Part shown: piece after piece, positions 27,169-35,197 of the stretch | How positions within the stretch are numbered: the stretch's first letter is position 1 | How the letters are laid out: every line of letters starts with the position of its first letter | Source of the DNA: Bradyrhizobium sp. OK095 | GTDB lineage: Bacteria > Pseudomonadota > Alphaproteobacteria > Rhizobiales > Xanthobacteraceae | Length of the DNA: 64,000 nt | Reading direction: 5' to 3' | Assembly (NCBI RefSeq): GCF_900109945.1 | Contig: NZ_FOBX01000012.1 | Coordinates: 62,001 to 126,000 of the forward strand | Notes under the pieces: generated by a model | The model's input: only the letters and a program-made list of their open reading frames with translations | Databases searched by the model: none | Told to the model about the DNA's origin: nothing | Made by a program: the position numbers and the translations under genes

Positions 27169-27824
27169 CAGCCAAAATCCGCGATGCGGGCATCGAGCGC
27201 AAACATGCCCTGATAGACTTCCGGCTCGCTCGCGCGGTCCAGGATTTCGGGCGCAATCGCACGCGCCTGCTGCAAGGCGGCTTGCAGCGAAGCGGTGTCG
27301 AGTGCCTCGATCAACAGCAGCCCTGCGAAAAAGCCCTCGTCTTTCCGCATGCCCTTCTCGGCCGTCGGCACCGATGTCCGCGCCGCGTCGGTCGCGCCGA
27401 TCTGCACGGCGGCAACGCCGTCGCACGCAACAAGCGCCTGGGCCAGTTTCTCGGGGTCTGCGGGCAATGTCTCGATCCGCAGCGCCATGACCGTGGCCCC
27501 CTCGCCCCGCCCTGCCCGCGCGAGCATGACGCCCCCGCCCCGCATGAAATTGCCGAGCTTCGGCATGATGCGCTGCGACCACGGCGTCGGCGCGTTGAGG
27601 CGCGCCATGTAGGCCTCGCCGTCGAGGACCTCGGGCGTCTCGAGCTCGTACAGGATGAAGAAGCGGTTGATGTCGTCCCTTGCCGCGCGGAACACACGCG
27701 TTGCCAGGAAACCCCTGGTCGTCACGCGCTCGGTGGTGTGCTCGCGCGTCAGCCAGTGCCGGTAATCGGTCAGATCGTGTGCCTCGACGTCGCTCCAGAT
27801 CGCCAAAAATCCCGCGCCGCGCAT
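27168..27824 (-). CDS. Unknown protein, probable dimeric alpha/beta-barrel (EthD-like) fold
   Basis: 218 residues from ATG 27824, preceded by AAGGAG at ideal spacing. I do not recognise a named family with certainty. The N-terminal half (FLAIWSDVEAHDLTDYRHWL, TRGFLATRVFRA, FFILYELETPEVL) has the pattern of ferredoxin-like dimeric barrels such as EthD/Dabb, and the C-terminal half (GFFAGLLLIEALDTASLQAAL) may be a second such unit. It is soluble with no signal peptide. It is tightly coupled to the TIM-barrel gene and begins 16 bases after aroQ ends, so it belongs to the same catabolic operon. Confidence 0.7.
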   Translation of the reverse strand: MRGAGFLAIWSDVEAHDLTDYRHWLTREHTTERVTTRGFLATRVFRAARDDINRFFILYELETPEVLDGEAYMARLNAPTPWSQRIMPKLGNFMRGGGVMLARAGRGEGATVMALRIETLPADPEKLAQALVACDGVAAVQIGATDAARTSVPTAEKGMRKDEGFFAGLLLIEALDTASLQAALQQARAIAPEILDRASEPEVYQGMFALDARIADFG

Positions 27825-27840
27825 CCCGTTCTCCTTAAAC

Positions 27841-28323
27841 TTACGTCTTGAGCCCATGGAGAGCCGGCAGGATCGTGTCAGGCAATTGTCCGAGCTTCTG
27901 GACGGCCGCCAGCATTGCAGCGAGATAGCCGTAAGGGCCCAAACCGCAAATCACCGACGTGCAGGCACCCGACGTGATCGAATGGCGATGCAGCTCGTCG
28001 CGCGCGTGGATGTTCGAGATATGCAGCTCGATCTTGATCCCCTCGAAAATCTTCAGCGCGTCGATCAGCGCGATCGACGTGAAGGAATAGCCCGCCGGGT
28101 TGATGATGATGGCATCCGAATTGCCATGCGCGGACTGGATCAGGCCGACAAGCTCGCCCTCCATGTTGGACTGGTGGAACGAGATCGAGACGCCAAGCTG
28201 GTCGGCGAGCGCCTGGCAGCTCGCCTCGATCTCCTTCAGCGTCGTCCGGCCGTAGATGTGCGGCTCCCGGATGCCGAGGAAATTCAGATTGGGTCCGTTC
28301 AGGATCATGATCTTTGCGGCCAT
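27841..28323 (-). CDS. aroQ: Type II 3-dehydroquinate dehydratase
   Basis: 160 residues from ATG 28323. The family signature is complete: ILNGPNLNFLGIREPHIYG with the catalytic Tyr at 24, NPAGYSFTSIALIDAL, and ELHISNIHARDELHRHS with the catalytic His. It interconverts 3-dehydroquinate and 3-dehydroshikimate. Sitting 32 bases downstream of a TRAP permease gene and upstream of catabolic genes rather than with other aro genes, it is likely a catabolic (quinate/shikimate) copy; a biosynthetic role cannot be excluded. Confidence 0.92.
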   Translation of the reverse strand: MAAKIMILNGPNLNFLGIREPHIYGRTTLKEIEASCQALADQLGVSISFHQSNMEGELVGLIQSAHGNSDAIIINPAGYSFTSIALIDALKIFEGIKIELHISNIHARDELHRHSITSGACTSVICGLGPYGYLAAMLAAVQKLGQLPDTILPALHGLKT

Positions 28324-28355
28324 TTTGGTCCTTTCTTCTGTTGTGTCCGATGCAA

Positions 28356-29636
28356 CTAGCCGCCGAACCACTTCGCCGGGATCGTCACCAGCCCCGGGAA
28401 CAGGACCATCGCCAGCAGGACCACCAATTGCGCGATCATGAAGGGCCAGACGCCCTTGATGATCTCCTCCATGCTGATCCTGGAGACACCACAGACGACG
28501 TTTAACACGATCCCGACCGGCGGCGTGATCAGGCCGATGGCGTTGTTGATGATGAACAGGACTCCGAAATAGACGGGGTCGATGCCCGCAGCCTTGACGA
28601 TCGGCATCAGGATCGGCGTCAGGATCAGGATCGTCGGCGTCATGTCGAGTGCGGTGCCCACGATCACCACCACGACCATGATCGCGAGCATCAGCAGCGT
28701 GTTGTTGCCCATGAACGGCTTCAGGAGAGTCACGACCTGCGCGGAAATCTCGGACACCGTGATCAGCCAGGACGACACCAGCGCTGCCGCCACCAGGAAC
28801 ATCACGATGCTCGTCGTCACTGCGGAGGAGACGAAGACGTCATAGAGCTGCGACAGCTTCAGTTCGCGATAGATGCAGGTCGCCACGAACAGCGAATAGA
28901 CGGCGACGACCACCGCGGCTTCCGTCGGCGTGAAGATGCCGAAACGCAGGCCCACTACGATGATGACGGGCAGCATCAGCGCCCAGAACCCATCAACGAC
29001 GGCTTTCACGATCTCGGACAGTGAGGCTCGCGGCGGCGGCGTCAGGTTCTCTTGGCGAACCACCCATGCCCAGGCCAGGCACAGGCCCGCCCCGAGCAAA
29101 AGCCCGGGCACGATACCTGCCAGAAACAGCTTTGAGATCGAGACGCCGGCAGCGACGCCGAAGATGACGAACCCGATGCTGGGCGGAATCACGGGGGCGA
29201 TGATGCCACCCGCGGCCACAAGACCCGCCGCATAGGATTTCTTGTGCCCTGCCGCCACCATCATCGGCACCAGCAGAGCTGCAAGCGCCGCGGCGTCGGC
29301 TGCGGCCGAGCCCGACAGCGAGGCGAGAATGCAGGATGCCAGGATCGTGACGTAACCAAGTCCGCCGCGGAAATGCCCGACCGCAACGAGGGCGACATTG
29401 ACGATGCGCTTGGCGAGGCCGCCCTTGTTCATGATCTCGCCGGCGAGCATGAAGAACGGAATGGCCATCAGCGGGAAGCTGTCCGCGCCGTTGATGATGT
29501 TCTGTGCCACGATCTGGGCGTCGAACATGTCGATCGTCACCATCAGCGCGACGCCGCAGACGATCAGTGCGAAGGCGATCGGCATGCCCAGCGCCATGGC
29601 GCCGAGCAGCGAGAAAGTGAAGACGGCGATCGTCAT
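28356..29636 (-). CDS. TRAP transporter large permease (DctM type), system 3
   Basis: 426 residues, about 12 membrane segments. DctM features: AIPFFMLAGEIMNKGGLAKR, IIAPVIPPSIGFVIFGV and the C-terminal LITPPVGIVLNVVCGV. It is followed by aroQ after 32 bases, the clearest hint that the imported acid is processed by the next genes. The start ATG 29636 lies 61 bases after dctQ ends. Confidence 0.93.
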   Translation of the reverse strand: MTIAVFTFSLLGAMALGMPIAFALIVCGVALMVTIDMFDAQIVAQNIINGADSFPLMAIPFFMLAGEIMNKGGLAKRIVNVALVAVGHFRGGLGYVTILASCILASLSGSAAADAAALAALLVPMMVAAGHKKSYAAGLVAAGGIIAPVIPPSIGFVIFGVAAGVSISKLFLAGIVPGLLLGAGLCLAWAWVVRQENLTPPPRASLSEIVKAVVDGFWALMLPVIIVVGLRFGIFTPTEAAVVVAVYSLFVATCIYRELKLSQLYDVFVSSAVTTSIVMFLVAAALVSSWLITVSEISAQVVTLLKPFMGNNTLLMLAIMVVVVIVGTALDMTPTILILTPILMPIVKAAGIDPVYFGVLFIINNAIGLITPPVGIVLNVVCGVSRISMEEIIKGVWPFMIAQLVVLLAMVLFPGLVTIPAKWFGG

Positions 29637-29697
29637 GGCATGATCCTGGTCGATTGCAGGATGTGAGGGCCAATGGCTAAGATTTGGTGCTGCGACA

Positions 29698-30207
29698 TCA
29701 GTGGTCTTCCGATTCCTTGACGGCCACCATCTCGGCTTCGCCGGCCTGCCCGGTGAGCACGCGGAAGAGGTCGTGGAGAAGGATCACCCCGGCCGACACG
29801 CCGAAGACCACGCCGACCGCGTAAAAGATGCCGAGCGACAGACCGGTTGCCGGCGCGCGATCGTCGATGTTGATGATGGTCTGGCGCCAGCTGCCGGAGA
29901 GCAGCAGCCAGTCGGCAAACAGCATCAGGCAATAGTTGATGACAAAGCAGATGCGCTTGCCGTAGGCCGGGAGCATCCGGACCAGGCTATCGACGCCGAG
30001 ATGGGCGTGCTCGCGCAGCGCGACGATGGCGCCGAGGAAGGTCAGCCAGACCAGCAGCCAGCGCGACATCTCCTCGGAAATCGTGATGCCGGAGTTGAAG
30101 CCGTAACGAAGAACCACATTGCCGAAGACCAGGACCACCATGACCGCGAGACACGCGGCGATGACGGCTTTCAGGAACGTGCAATAGAGGTCGAGAGCTC
30201 GCGCCAT
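29698..30207 (-). CDS. TRAP transporter small permease (DctQ type), system 3
   Basis: 169 residues from ATG 30207 (MARALDLYCTFLKAVIA); an in-frame TTG at 30246 would add 13 residues. It has four membrane segments and the DctQ marks ISEEMSRWLLVWLTFLGAIVALREHAHLGVD. It lies between the binding-protein and large-permease genes. The ribosome site is weak at either start. Confidence 0.85.
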   Translation of the reverse strand: MARALDLYCTFLKAVIAACLAVMVVLVFGNVVLRYGFNSGITISEEMSRWLLVWLTFLGAIVALREHAHLGVDSLVRMLPAYGKRICFVINYCLMLFADWLLLSGSWRQTIINIDDRAPATGLSLGIFYAVGVVFGVSAGVILLHDLFRVLTGQAGEAEMVAVKESEDH

Positions 30208-30282
30208 GCGTGACGTCCGGGCGAATGAGGAGGACGAGCCGGCCAATGGCCGGCTCCGCCGCCTGCGTGATGAGGAAGTCGG

Positions 30283-31302
30283 TTACTTCACGTCCTTGCG
30301 GATGCGCTCGACTTCGTCGTTGAAGAGCTTCACGGTCTCGGGACGAAGACTGGCTGAAATCTTGTCCGCGACCGGCTGCGCCGCCTTGCGCATGCGCTCG
30401 GTCTCTTCGGGAGCGATCGCGTTGTACTTCATGCCCTTGGCCTGCAATTCCGCCAGGGCCTTTTCAGTCTGAAGACGCGTCTGCTCTTTCTGATAGGGGC
30501 GGCTCTCTTCATAAGCCTCGCGCATCAGCTTCTGCTCGGTCGGCGACAGCTTGTCCCAGAACATCTTGCTCACCAGAATGATGTTCAGGGTGAAGGTGTG
30601 GTTGGTGGCGGAGACATATTTCTGCACTTCGTAGAATTTGTTGGAGAGAATGACCGTGTAGGGATTCTCCTGGCCGTCCACGGTGCGGGTCTCCAGCGCC
30701 GAATACAGCTCGCCGAAAGCCATCGGGACTGGATTGGCCTTAAAGGCACTGAAGCTTTCGAGATAGACCGGGTTCGGAATCACGCGAAGCTTGAGGCCGC
30801 TGAAATCCTCGAGCTTGGTGATCGGGCGGGTGCTGTTGGTGACATTGCGGAAGCCGAGGCCCCAATAGCCGAGACCGATTAGCCCCTTCGACGGCAGCGT
30901 ATCGATCATCGCCGTGCCGAATTTGCCGGTCGCAAGCGCGTCGGCCTGCTCGGTCGTGTTGAAGAGGAACGGGAAGTCGATCAGGCCGAACTCCGGAACG
31001 ACCGTTGCGAGCGAGGTCGTCGAGGCCGACAGCATCTCCTGCGTGCCACCGCGTAGCGCGGATTGCTGCTGCAATTCGTTGCCGAGCTGCGAGGCCGCGA
31101 ACTCGCGGACCTTCATCTTGCCCCCGCTCTTCGCCAGCAGGATCTCGGCAAACTTCTGCACGCCGAAGCTGACGGGGTGATCGGTGTTGTTCAGGTGGCC
31201 CCACCTGATCGTCCGCTCCTGGATGTCATCGGCGGCGGATGCGCCGACCGTCAGCGCCACGCAGATCGCCGTCGCAGACAGCGCCCGTACCAACAAGCTC
31301 AT
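30283..31302 (-). CDS. TRAP transporter substrate-binding protein (DctP type), system 3
   Basis: 339 residues; a Sec signal peptide is cleaved near ASA-ADD. The conserved segment FSGLKLRVIPNPVYLESF carries the carboxylate-binding Arg, and ELYSALETRTVDGQENPY is typical. It is the first gene of the long minus-strand run and faces the GntR regulator across 227 bp. This places the system under likely local control. Confidence 0.92.
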   Translation of the reverse strand: MSLLVRALSATAICVALTVGASAADDIQERTIRWGHLNNTDHPVSFGVQKFAEILLAKSGGKMKVREFAASQLGNELQQQSALRGGTQEMLSASTTSLATVVPEFGLIDFPFLFNTTEQADALATGKFGTAMIDTLPSKGLIGLGYWGLGFRNVTNSTRPITKLEDFSGLKLRVIPNPVYLESFSAFKANPVPMAFGELYSALETRTVDGQENPYTVILSNKFYEVQKYVSATNHTFTLNIILVSKMFWDKLSPTEQKLMREAYEESRPYQKEQTRLQTEKALAELQAKGMKYNAIAPEETERMRKAAQPVADKISASLRPETVKLFNDEVERIRKDVK

Positions 31303-31529
31303 CGTGTCCTCCCTTTTCCCTAGGGCACGAACGGCGGCTTAAGCGCTTGTTTCTCGTACCCTCAGCTTATTTACACATCATACATATATTTCAATGTCAA
31401 AGGACAATATCAATTTCATATGAGATTTCTGTAGACGTCTGATGATGACGTTCTGCTATATTGCTGGCAACATTGATGGTTCGGTTGCCGCCAGAGGGCG
31501 CGCGATCCGGACAAGCGGGATCAGAAGGC
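31303..31529. promoter_or_regulatory. Divergent regulatory region with operator candidates (dctP / GntR)
   Basis: This AT-rich gap holds the near-perfect palindrome ATTTCATATGAGAT (31413-31426, 12 of 14 symmetric), an eight-base palindrome AGACGTCT (31433-31440), and TGTC-aaag-GACA near 31395. FCD-type GntR proteins bind short palindromes in their own divergent promoters, so one of these is probably the operator. No site is proven. Confidence 0.45.
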
Positions 31530-32189
31530 ATGACGGCACTTGAGGAACGGCCCCTGTCGGCGGGCGACAGCGGCTATCAGCGCATCCGGTCCGACATCAT
31601 CTTCGGCGTGCTCACGCCCTCCGGACGGCTCAAGCTCGATGCCATGAAGGAAGATTACGGCGTCAGCATCTCGACGCTGCGCGAGATCCTCAATCGCCTG
31701 ACCTCCGAAGGTTTCGTGGTCGCCGAAGGCCAGCGTGGCTTCGAGGTGGCGCCGATCTCGATCCAGAACCTGCGTGAGCTCGCCGATCTGCGCATTCTGC
31801 TGGAGCATCACGCGATGGCCGAGTCGTTTCGCGCCGGCGATGTCGAGTGGGAGGGACGCGTGGTCTCCGCTCATCACAAGCTGGCGGCCACCGAGCGCAC
31901 CGTCCTCAAAGAGGGCGACGATCCCGAACTGCGCAAGCGCTACGACGGCGAATTCCACCAGGCGCTGATCTCGGGCTGCGGATCGCGCGAGCTGATGCAT
32001 ACCCATTCGGTCGTGTTCGACAAATACTTCCGCTATGCGCTGCGCTATCGGGGCACGGAGACGATCAACCAGCACAAGGCGTTGCTGGAGTGCGCCCTGA
32101 AGCGCGACATCAAGGGCGCCCGGGCCGTTCTCACCGACCACATCAATGGCTGCGTCGCGCATGCCCTGTCCTCCTGGAAGGACAGCTGA
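31530..32189 (+). CDS. GntR-family transcriptional regulator (FCD subfamily)
   Basis: 219 residues from ATG 31530; ATG 31476 is an alternative. The winged helix spans residues about 12-75 (YQRIRSDIIFGVL, DYGVSISTLREILNRLTSEGFV), then an FCD ligand-binding helical domain with the metal-binding pattern (D near LADLRILLEHHAM, H in DGEFHQALISGCGS, H in INQHKALLECAL). FCD proteins sense organic acids. Its position, divergent from dctP and followed by the M24 and SMP-30 genes, makes it the likely regulator of the whole region. Confidence 0.88.
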   Translation: MTALEERPLSAGDSGYQRIRSDIIFGVLTPSGRLKLDAMKEDYGVSISTLREILNRLTSEGFVVAEGQRGFEVAPISIQNLRELADLRILLEHHAMAESFRAGDVEWEGRVVSAHHKLAATERTVLKEGDDPELRKRYDGEFHQALISGCGSRELMHTHSVVFDKYFRYALRYRGTETINQHKALLECALKRDIKGARAVLTDHINGCVAHALSSWKDS

Positions 32190-32239
32190 CCGCCCTCGCC
32201 TACCAGCAAGATCAAATCGTCAGCGAAAAAGAACGATCA

Positions 32240-33412
32240 ATGGACTCCAGAATTCCATTCGCCACGACGAGGCTCGACGGCCTGCTCGATGCTTCAGGCA
32301 TCGACGTCCTGATCGTCACCTCGAAGCACAACATTCAGTACCTGCTCGGCGGCTACCATCACTTCCAGTTCGATTACATGGAAGCGATCGGCATCAGCCG
32401 CTATCTGCCCATCTTCGTCTACGTGAAGGGCGCGTCGGACAAATCGGCCTATATCGCCAACCGGAACGAGCGGGACAGCGTCCAGAACAGGACGGACGCC
32501 GGATACTGGATGCCGCAGGTCGTGTTCGGATCGTCAACCTCGGTCGAGGCGATGACCCTCGCCGTCAAACATGTGAAGGCCATCGCGACGCCTGCGCTTC
32601 GTGTCGGCGTCGAGATGTCGTTCTTGCCCGCTGACGCGGCGGACGTGCTGCGCAAGGAGCTGGCCGATTGCCAGCTCGTCGAGGCGATGCGCCCGCTCGA
32701 GAAACTGCGATCGATCAAGACCGCGGCCGAGCTGGAGATTCTTCGCGAGGCCTCCGAGCGCGTGGTCGCATCCATGATGGACGCGGTCAACCAGGCGCGC
32801 CCCGGTCAAAGCAAGCGCGAGATCATCGAATATCTGCGACAAGCCGAGCTGTCCCGCGACATGATCTTCGAATACGCCCTGGTGACGATGGGGACGAGTC
32901 TCAACCGGGCTCCCTCCGGGCAACGTCTTGAGCCCGGCGATATCGTCTCGCTGGACTCGGGCGGGAATTACAAAGGCTACATCGGCGATCTCTGCCGGAT
33001 GGCCGTGCACGGGGCGCCGGACGGAGAACTCGTCGATCTGCTCGGGGAAATCGACCTGATCCAGCAGGCGGCCCGGGCTCCGATCCGTGCCGGTCTCACC
33101 GGCAGCGCGATCTACGCCGCCACAACCGAGGCGCTCGTGCGCTCTCCTCATGGCAAGCAGATGCATTTCGTCGCCCACGGCATGGGCATCGTCAGCCACG
33201 AAGCGCCGCGCCTGACCGCGAGCGGGCCCATTCCCTATCCCGCCGACGACGCCAATGTGCCTCTGGAGGCCGGCATGGTCATCTCGATCGAAACCACGCT
33301 GCCTCACCCGCGACGTGGCTTTATCAAGCTCGAAGATACGATCGCCGTGACCCCGACCGGCTATCAGGCCTTCGGCGATAGCGCACGCGGCTGGAACCGG
33401 ATTCCGGTATGA
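32240..33412 (+). CDS. M24-family (Xaa-Pro aminopeptidase/creatinase-like) metallohydrolase
   Basis: 390 residues. The N-terminal creatinase-type domain (residues about 1-150) precedes a pita-bread domain with all five metal ligands: Asp in SLDSGG, Asp in YIGDLCRM, His in GMGIVSHE, Glu in ISIETT and Glu in IKLEDT. Members cleave X-Pro peptides or C-N bonds of small molecules such as creatine and ectoine derivatives. It lies 50 bases after the regulator and overlaps the SMP-30 gene (ATGA), so it is probably a catabolic enzyme of this locus rather than a general peptidase. Confidence 0.87.
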   Translation: MDSRIPFATTRLDGLLDASGIDVLIVTSKHNIQYLLGGYHHFQFDYMEAIGISRYLPIFVYVKGASDKSAYIANRNERDSVQNRTDAGYWMPQVVFGSSTSVEAMTLAVKHVKAIATPALRVGVEMSFLPADAADVLRKELADCQLVEAMRPLEKLRSIKTAAELEILREASERVVASMMDAVNQARPGQSKREIIEYLRQAELSRDMIFEYALVTMGTSLNRAPSGQRLEPGDIVSLDSGGNYKGYIGDLCRMAVHGAPDGELVDLLGEIDLIQQAARAPIRAGLTGSAIYAATTEALVRSPHGKQMHFVAHGMGIVSHEAPRLTASGPIPYPADDANVPLEAGMVISIETTLPHPRRGFIKLEDTIAVTPTGYQAFGDSARGWNRIPV

Positions 33413-34305
33413 CCGCCAATTCGATCCCCGCGTCCCGGGTCGAGACCGCCGTCGCCAGCGCGGATATTCTCGGTGAAACGCCATTGTGGTGCGACCGGTC
33501 TCAAAAGCTGTGGTGGATCGACATCGACGGCAGGCTTCATCAATCCTTCGATCCCGCGTCCGGCGCCCATCACGCCGTCTCCCATGATGGCCAATTCCTC
33601 GGCAGCCAGGCCCTGACGGCAGACGGCTCGCATCTGCTCGCGCTGGACCTGCGGATCTCTCGTCGCGTTGCCGACAAAGCTCCTCCCGCCGAATTCTGCG
33701 AGGTCGAAAGCGGCCTCGACAATCGCCTCAACGACGGCCGCGTGGACGCGCGCGGTCGTCTCTGGATCGGCACCATGGACAATCAGCTGCATCGTCCCAA
33801 CGGCGCGCTATATCGCGTGACCGGTGACGGCGAAGTGACGCGCTTGTTCGGCGACGTCATCGTCACAAACGGGATTGCGTTCTCGCCGGACAATCGAACG
33901 CTCTATTTCACGGACACGCGGCGACACTGCACCTGGATGTTCGACTTCGACCTCGACGACGGCACGATCCGCAACAGACGCGTGTTTGCGGATTACAGCG
34001 CCTCCGGGGAAAGGCCTGACGGCGCGTGTGTCGACGTTGCCGGCGGGCTGTGGACGGCGTTCTTCTCGGGCGGCCGCCTGGTGCGCTATCGGCCGGATGG
34101 GACGATCGACACGGTCATTCCGCTGCCCGTGACCAATCCGACCTGCCTGTGCTTCGGGGGAAGCGACCTCAAGACGCTGTTCGTGACGACGGCCAGGAAG
34201 TTCCTGGATCCCATACAGCTCCGCATCGAGCCTCAGGCCGGTCATCTCTTGGCCATTCACGGCGTCGCACAGGGGCTGCCGGAGCACCGTTTCCTGTTCG
34301 GTTAG
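33409..34305 (+). CDS. SMP-30/gluconolactonase-like lactonase
   Basis: 298 residues. The six-bladed propeller family marks are LGETPLWCDRSQKLWWIDI (metal-ligand Glu), RLNDGRVDARGRLWIGTMD, VTNGIAFSPDNRTLYFTDT (Asn) and RPDGACVDVAGGLW (Asp). Enzymes of this type open sugar-acid or other lactones. It overlaps the M24 gene by four bases. Its stop overlaps the convergent gene's stop. Confidence 0.9.
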   Translation: MTANSIPASRVETAVASADILGETPLWCDRSQKLWWIDIDGRLHQSFDPASGAHHAVSHDGQFLGSQALTADGSHLLALDLRISRRVADKAPPAEFCEVESGLDNRLNDGRVDARGRLWIGTMDNQLHRPNGALYRVTGDGEVTRLFGDVIVTNGIAFSPDNRTLYFTDTRRHCTWMFDFDLDDGTIRNRRVFADYSASGERPDGACVDVAGGLWTAFFSGGRLVRYRPDGTIDTVIPLPVTNPTCLCFGGSDLKTLFVTTARKFLDPIQLRIEPQAGHLLAIHGVAQGLPEHRFLFG

Positions 34306-35117
34306 CGCGGCAGCAGCAGCTCCAATTGGTTCTGCGCCTTCTTCACGGCGCCCGCGAACCAGTTCTGGCTTGGCGCTTCCTTGGCGAAGCATTTTGTGTA
34401 GGCGTCCATCGCCTGGTCCTCCTTGGCCATGGAGTCCTGCGGGGTCTTCCTGGCCATCATCTGCTCAAAGACTTTTTCACAGGCCGGGATCTCGGCCGTC
34501 TTCACGGCGTCGCTGCTGGCGAGGAACAAGACCTTGTCGCCCTGGATCGCGACCACATCGATTTCGTGCGGCGGTCCTTTCAAATCGCCATTGCCGCGCA
34601 CGCCGAGCACGGCGACCGCGGCGCTCGCCGATGCGGGCCTGGTGACCGGCAGCTCCGCATATTTGGCGAAGGCTGAGTCCTGAATCGCTTGATAGTAGAA
34701 GCGGTCCGATTTGAAGGCCGCGCCGGTCTCCTGCGGCATGCCGTCTTCGCGGTGCTCGCGCAGCCAGTGCTTGAGCAGCCCTGTGGTGGTCACCACGGCC
34801 TGCATCTTGTCGCCCTCGGAGGCGAAGCCGAGGCCGTCGAGATGGCCGAAGCCGGAATCGCCCTTGAACAGCGTGTCGGCGTTCGACTTCCCCTCGGCCG
34901 GCAGCCCCTTGATGGTGACCGGCCCCACCAAGCCGCGCAGCACACCCGTCAGCTCATTCAGCGCAGCATCGTGCTGCCTGGAAGTCTCGTCGCTCTCCTT
35001 GGCTTTGGAGAATTTTGCGATGTGGCGATCGCGCAGGTCGAGATAGTGCTGCTCGGTCGTGGCCGCGTGGGCGGGCGCCGCGAATACGAGCAGGCAGAGC
35101 AAGGCAAGCGGTCTCAT
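34302..35117 (-). CDS. Secreted protein of unknown function
   Basis: 271 residues. The signal peptide (MRPLALLCLLVFAAPAHA-ATT) is clear. The mature protein is mostly helical at both ends (HYLDLRDRHIAKFSKAKESDETSRQHDAAL; ACEKVFEQMMARKTPQDSMAKEDQAMDAY) with a central hydrophobic beta part (HEIDVVAIQGDKVLFLASS). I do not recognise the family. It lies 80 bases downstream of the PepSY gene on the same strand, so it may work in the periplasm with it. Confidence 0.7.
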   Translation of the reverse strand: MRPLALLCLLVFAAPAHAATTEQHYLDLRDRHIAKFSKAKESDETSRQHDAALNELTGVLRGLVGPVTIKGLPAEGKSNADTLFKGDSGFGHLDGLGFASEGDKMQAVVTTTGLLKHWLREHREDGMPQETGAAFKSDRFYYQAIQDSAFAKYAELPVTRPASASAAVAVLGVRGNGDLKGPPHEIDVVAIQGDKVLFLASSDAVKTAEIPACEKVFEQMMARKTPQDSMAKEDQAMDAYTKCFAKEAPSQNWFAGAVKKAQNQLELLLPR

Positions 35118-35197
35118 TCAATGTCCGAAAGGCTGGAGCGATCTCCAGTCTTTGTGCCCTTGCCGGGCGGGAAGGTTCATCCACGAGGTCGGGTGCC

